A stretch of 64,000 nucleotides of DNA from Sphingomonas baiyangensis. Its GTDB lineage: Bacteria; Pseudomonadota; Alphaproteobacteria; Sphingomonadales; Sphingomonadaceae. Location: NCBI RefSeq assembly GCF_005144715.1, contig NZ_SWKR01000001.1, positions 558,001 to 622,000 on the forward strand, in the 5' to 3' direction. A program made the position numbers and the translations under genes. Position 1 is the stretch's first letter. Every line of letters begins with the position of its first letter. Shown one piece after another: positions 63,879 through 64,000 of the stretch. The notes beneath the pieces were generated by a model. The model had not been told where the DNA came from, made no database searches, and saw only the letters and a program-made list of their open reading frames with translations.

Positions 63879-64000
63879 GCGTCGTCCGCCTGATCGCGCG
63901 CGACGAACTGCGGCTGATGGCGCGCAACCGCGTCGCCGTCATCGCCTTCGTCCTGCTGGTTCTGCTGACGCTCGCCGCGGTCCTGAGCAGCTGGGCGCAC
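63875..64000 (+). CDS. ABC-2 type permease (DUF3526-like), 5' fragment
   Basis: The first 42 codons, VSVVRLIARDELRLMARNRVAV then a hydrophobic IAFVLLVLLTLAAVLSSWAH, are visible before the window edge. The basic N-terminus followed by the first membrane helix fits the ABC-2/DUF3526 permeases that accompany such ATPases. The GTG start at 63875 overlaps the ATPase stop (GTGA). The family call rests on context and the short N-terminus. Confidence 0.6.
   Translation, partial: MSVVRLIARDELRLMARNRVAVIAFVLLVLLTLAAVLSSWAH

Overview
The window is gene-dense, very GC-rich alphaproteobacterial chromosome. Gene content and order point to the Sphingomonadaceae (Sphingomonas-like): a mutY / DUF721 / DsbA / DsbA / SMC block, a pntAA-PH-pntAB-pntB operon preceded by an aa3-oxidase subunit IV peptide, several TonB-dependent receptors, a Gcw_chp (TorF-type) putative porin next to kdp, and family-typical variants such as a FolP with an N-terminal extension. 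I see no rRNA, CRISPR array, transposase or integrase. The genus is inference; no database search was run.

Layout. 0-6.3 kb: truncated cytochrome c gene, pheA, the convergent mutY / serine hydrolase lipoprotein / nudC operon, then DUF721 and two DsbA-like thioredoxins running into smc (6.3-9.7 kb). 9.7-14.8 kb (minus): a MarR-like regulator and the proton-translocating transhydrogenase operon, which is interrupted by a DUF559 endonuclease gene lying between two inverted copies of a two-hairpin repeat. 14.9-20.2 kb: sigma-54 activator, SDR, Gfo/Idh/MocA oxidoreductase, folP, GNAT. 20.2-26.2 kb: a signal-peptide-bearing methyltransferase, a 34-bp perfect inverted repeat, an M3 metallopeptidase and a divergent TonB receptor. 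26.3-30.7 kb: a secreted truncated globin and DUF3034 protein, divergent from a cupredoxin-like protein and a GGDEF-EAL protein. 30.8-35.7 kb: tRNA-Pro(CGG), a cobalamin riboswitch and btuB-btuF-btuC-btuD. 35.7-41.8 kb (minus): a fused 5-oxoprolinase with DUF969, DUF979 and DUF2891, a likely pyroglutamate uptake and use operon. 41.9-46.3 kb: a VOC / DUF1428 / SRPBCC / GST operon divergent from an HxlR-SCP2 regulator. 46.4-50.1 kb: cobS and cobT (aerobic cobaltochelatase) with a MntA-HepT toxin-antitoxin pair spliced between them. 50.1-58.9 kb (minus): putative porin, 27-aa peptide, kdpF-A-B-C-D-E. 59-64 kb: M14 peptidase and siderophore-type TonB receptor, divergent from an ABC ATPase and a cut permease.

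Themes. Cobalamin appears twice, as riboswitch-controlled import and as cobalt-chelatase subunits. Translational coupling is common: ATGA, GTGA or TGATG junctions join mutY to the lipoprotein gene, DUF721 to dsbA, btuB-F-C, hepT to cobT, cobT to the RHH gene, kdpC-D-E and the PH gene to the DUF559 gene. The most unusual features are the DUF559 cassette bounded by covarying inverted repeats and the MntA-HepT pair stitched into cobST. The many long open frames opposite real genes are treated as artefacts of the high GC content.
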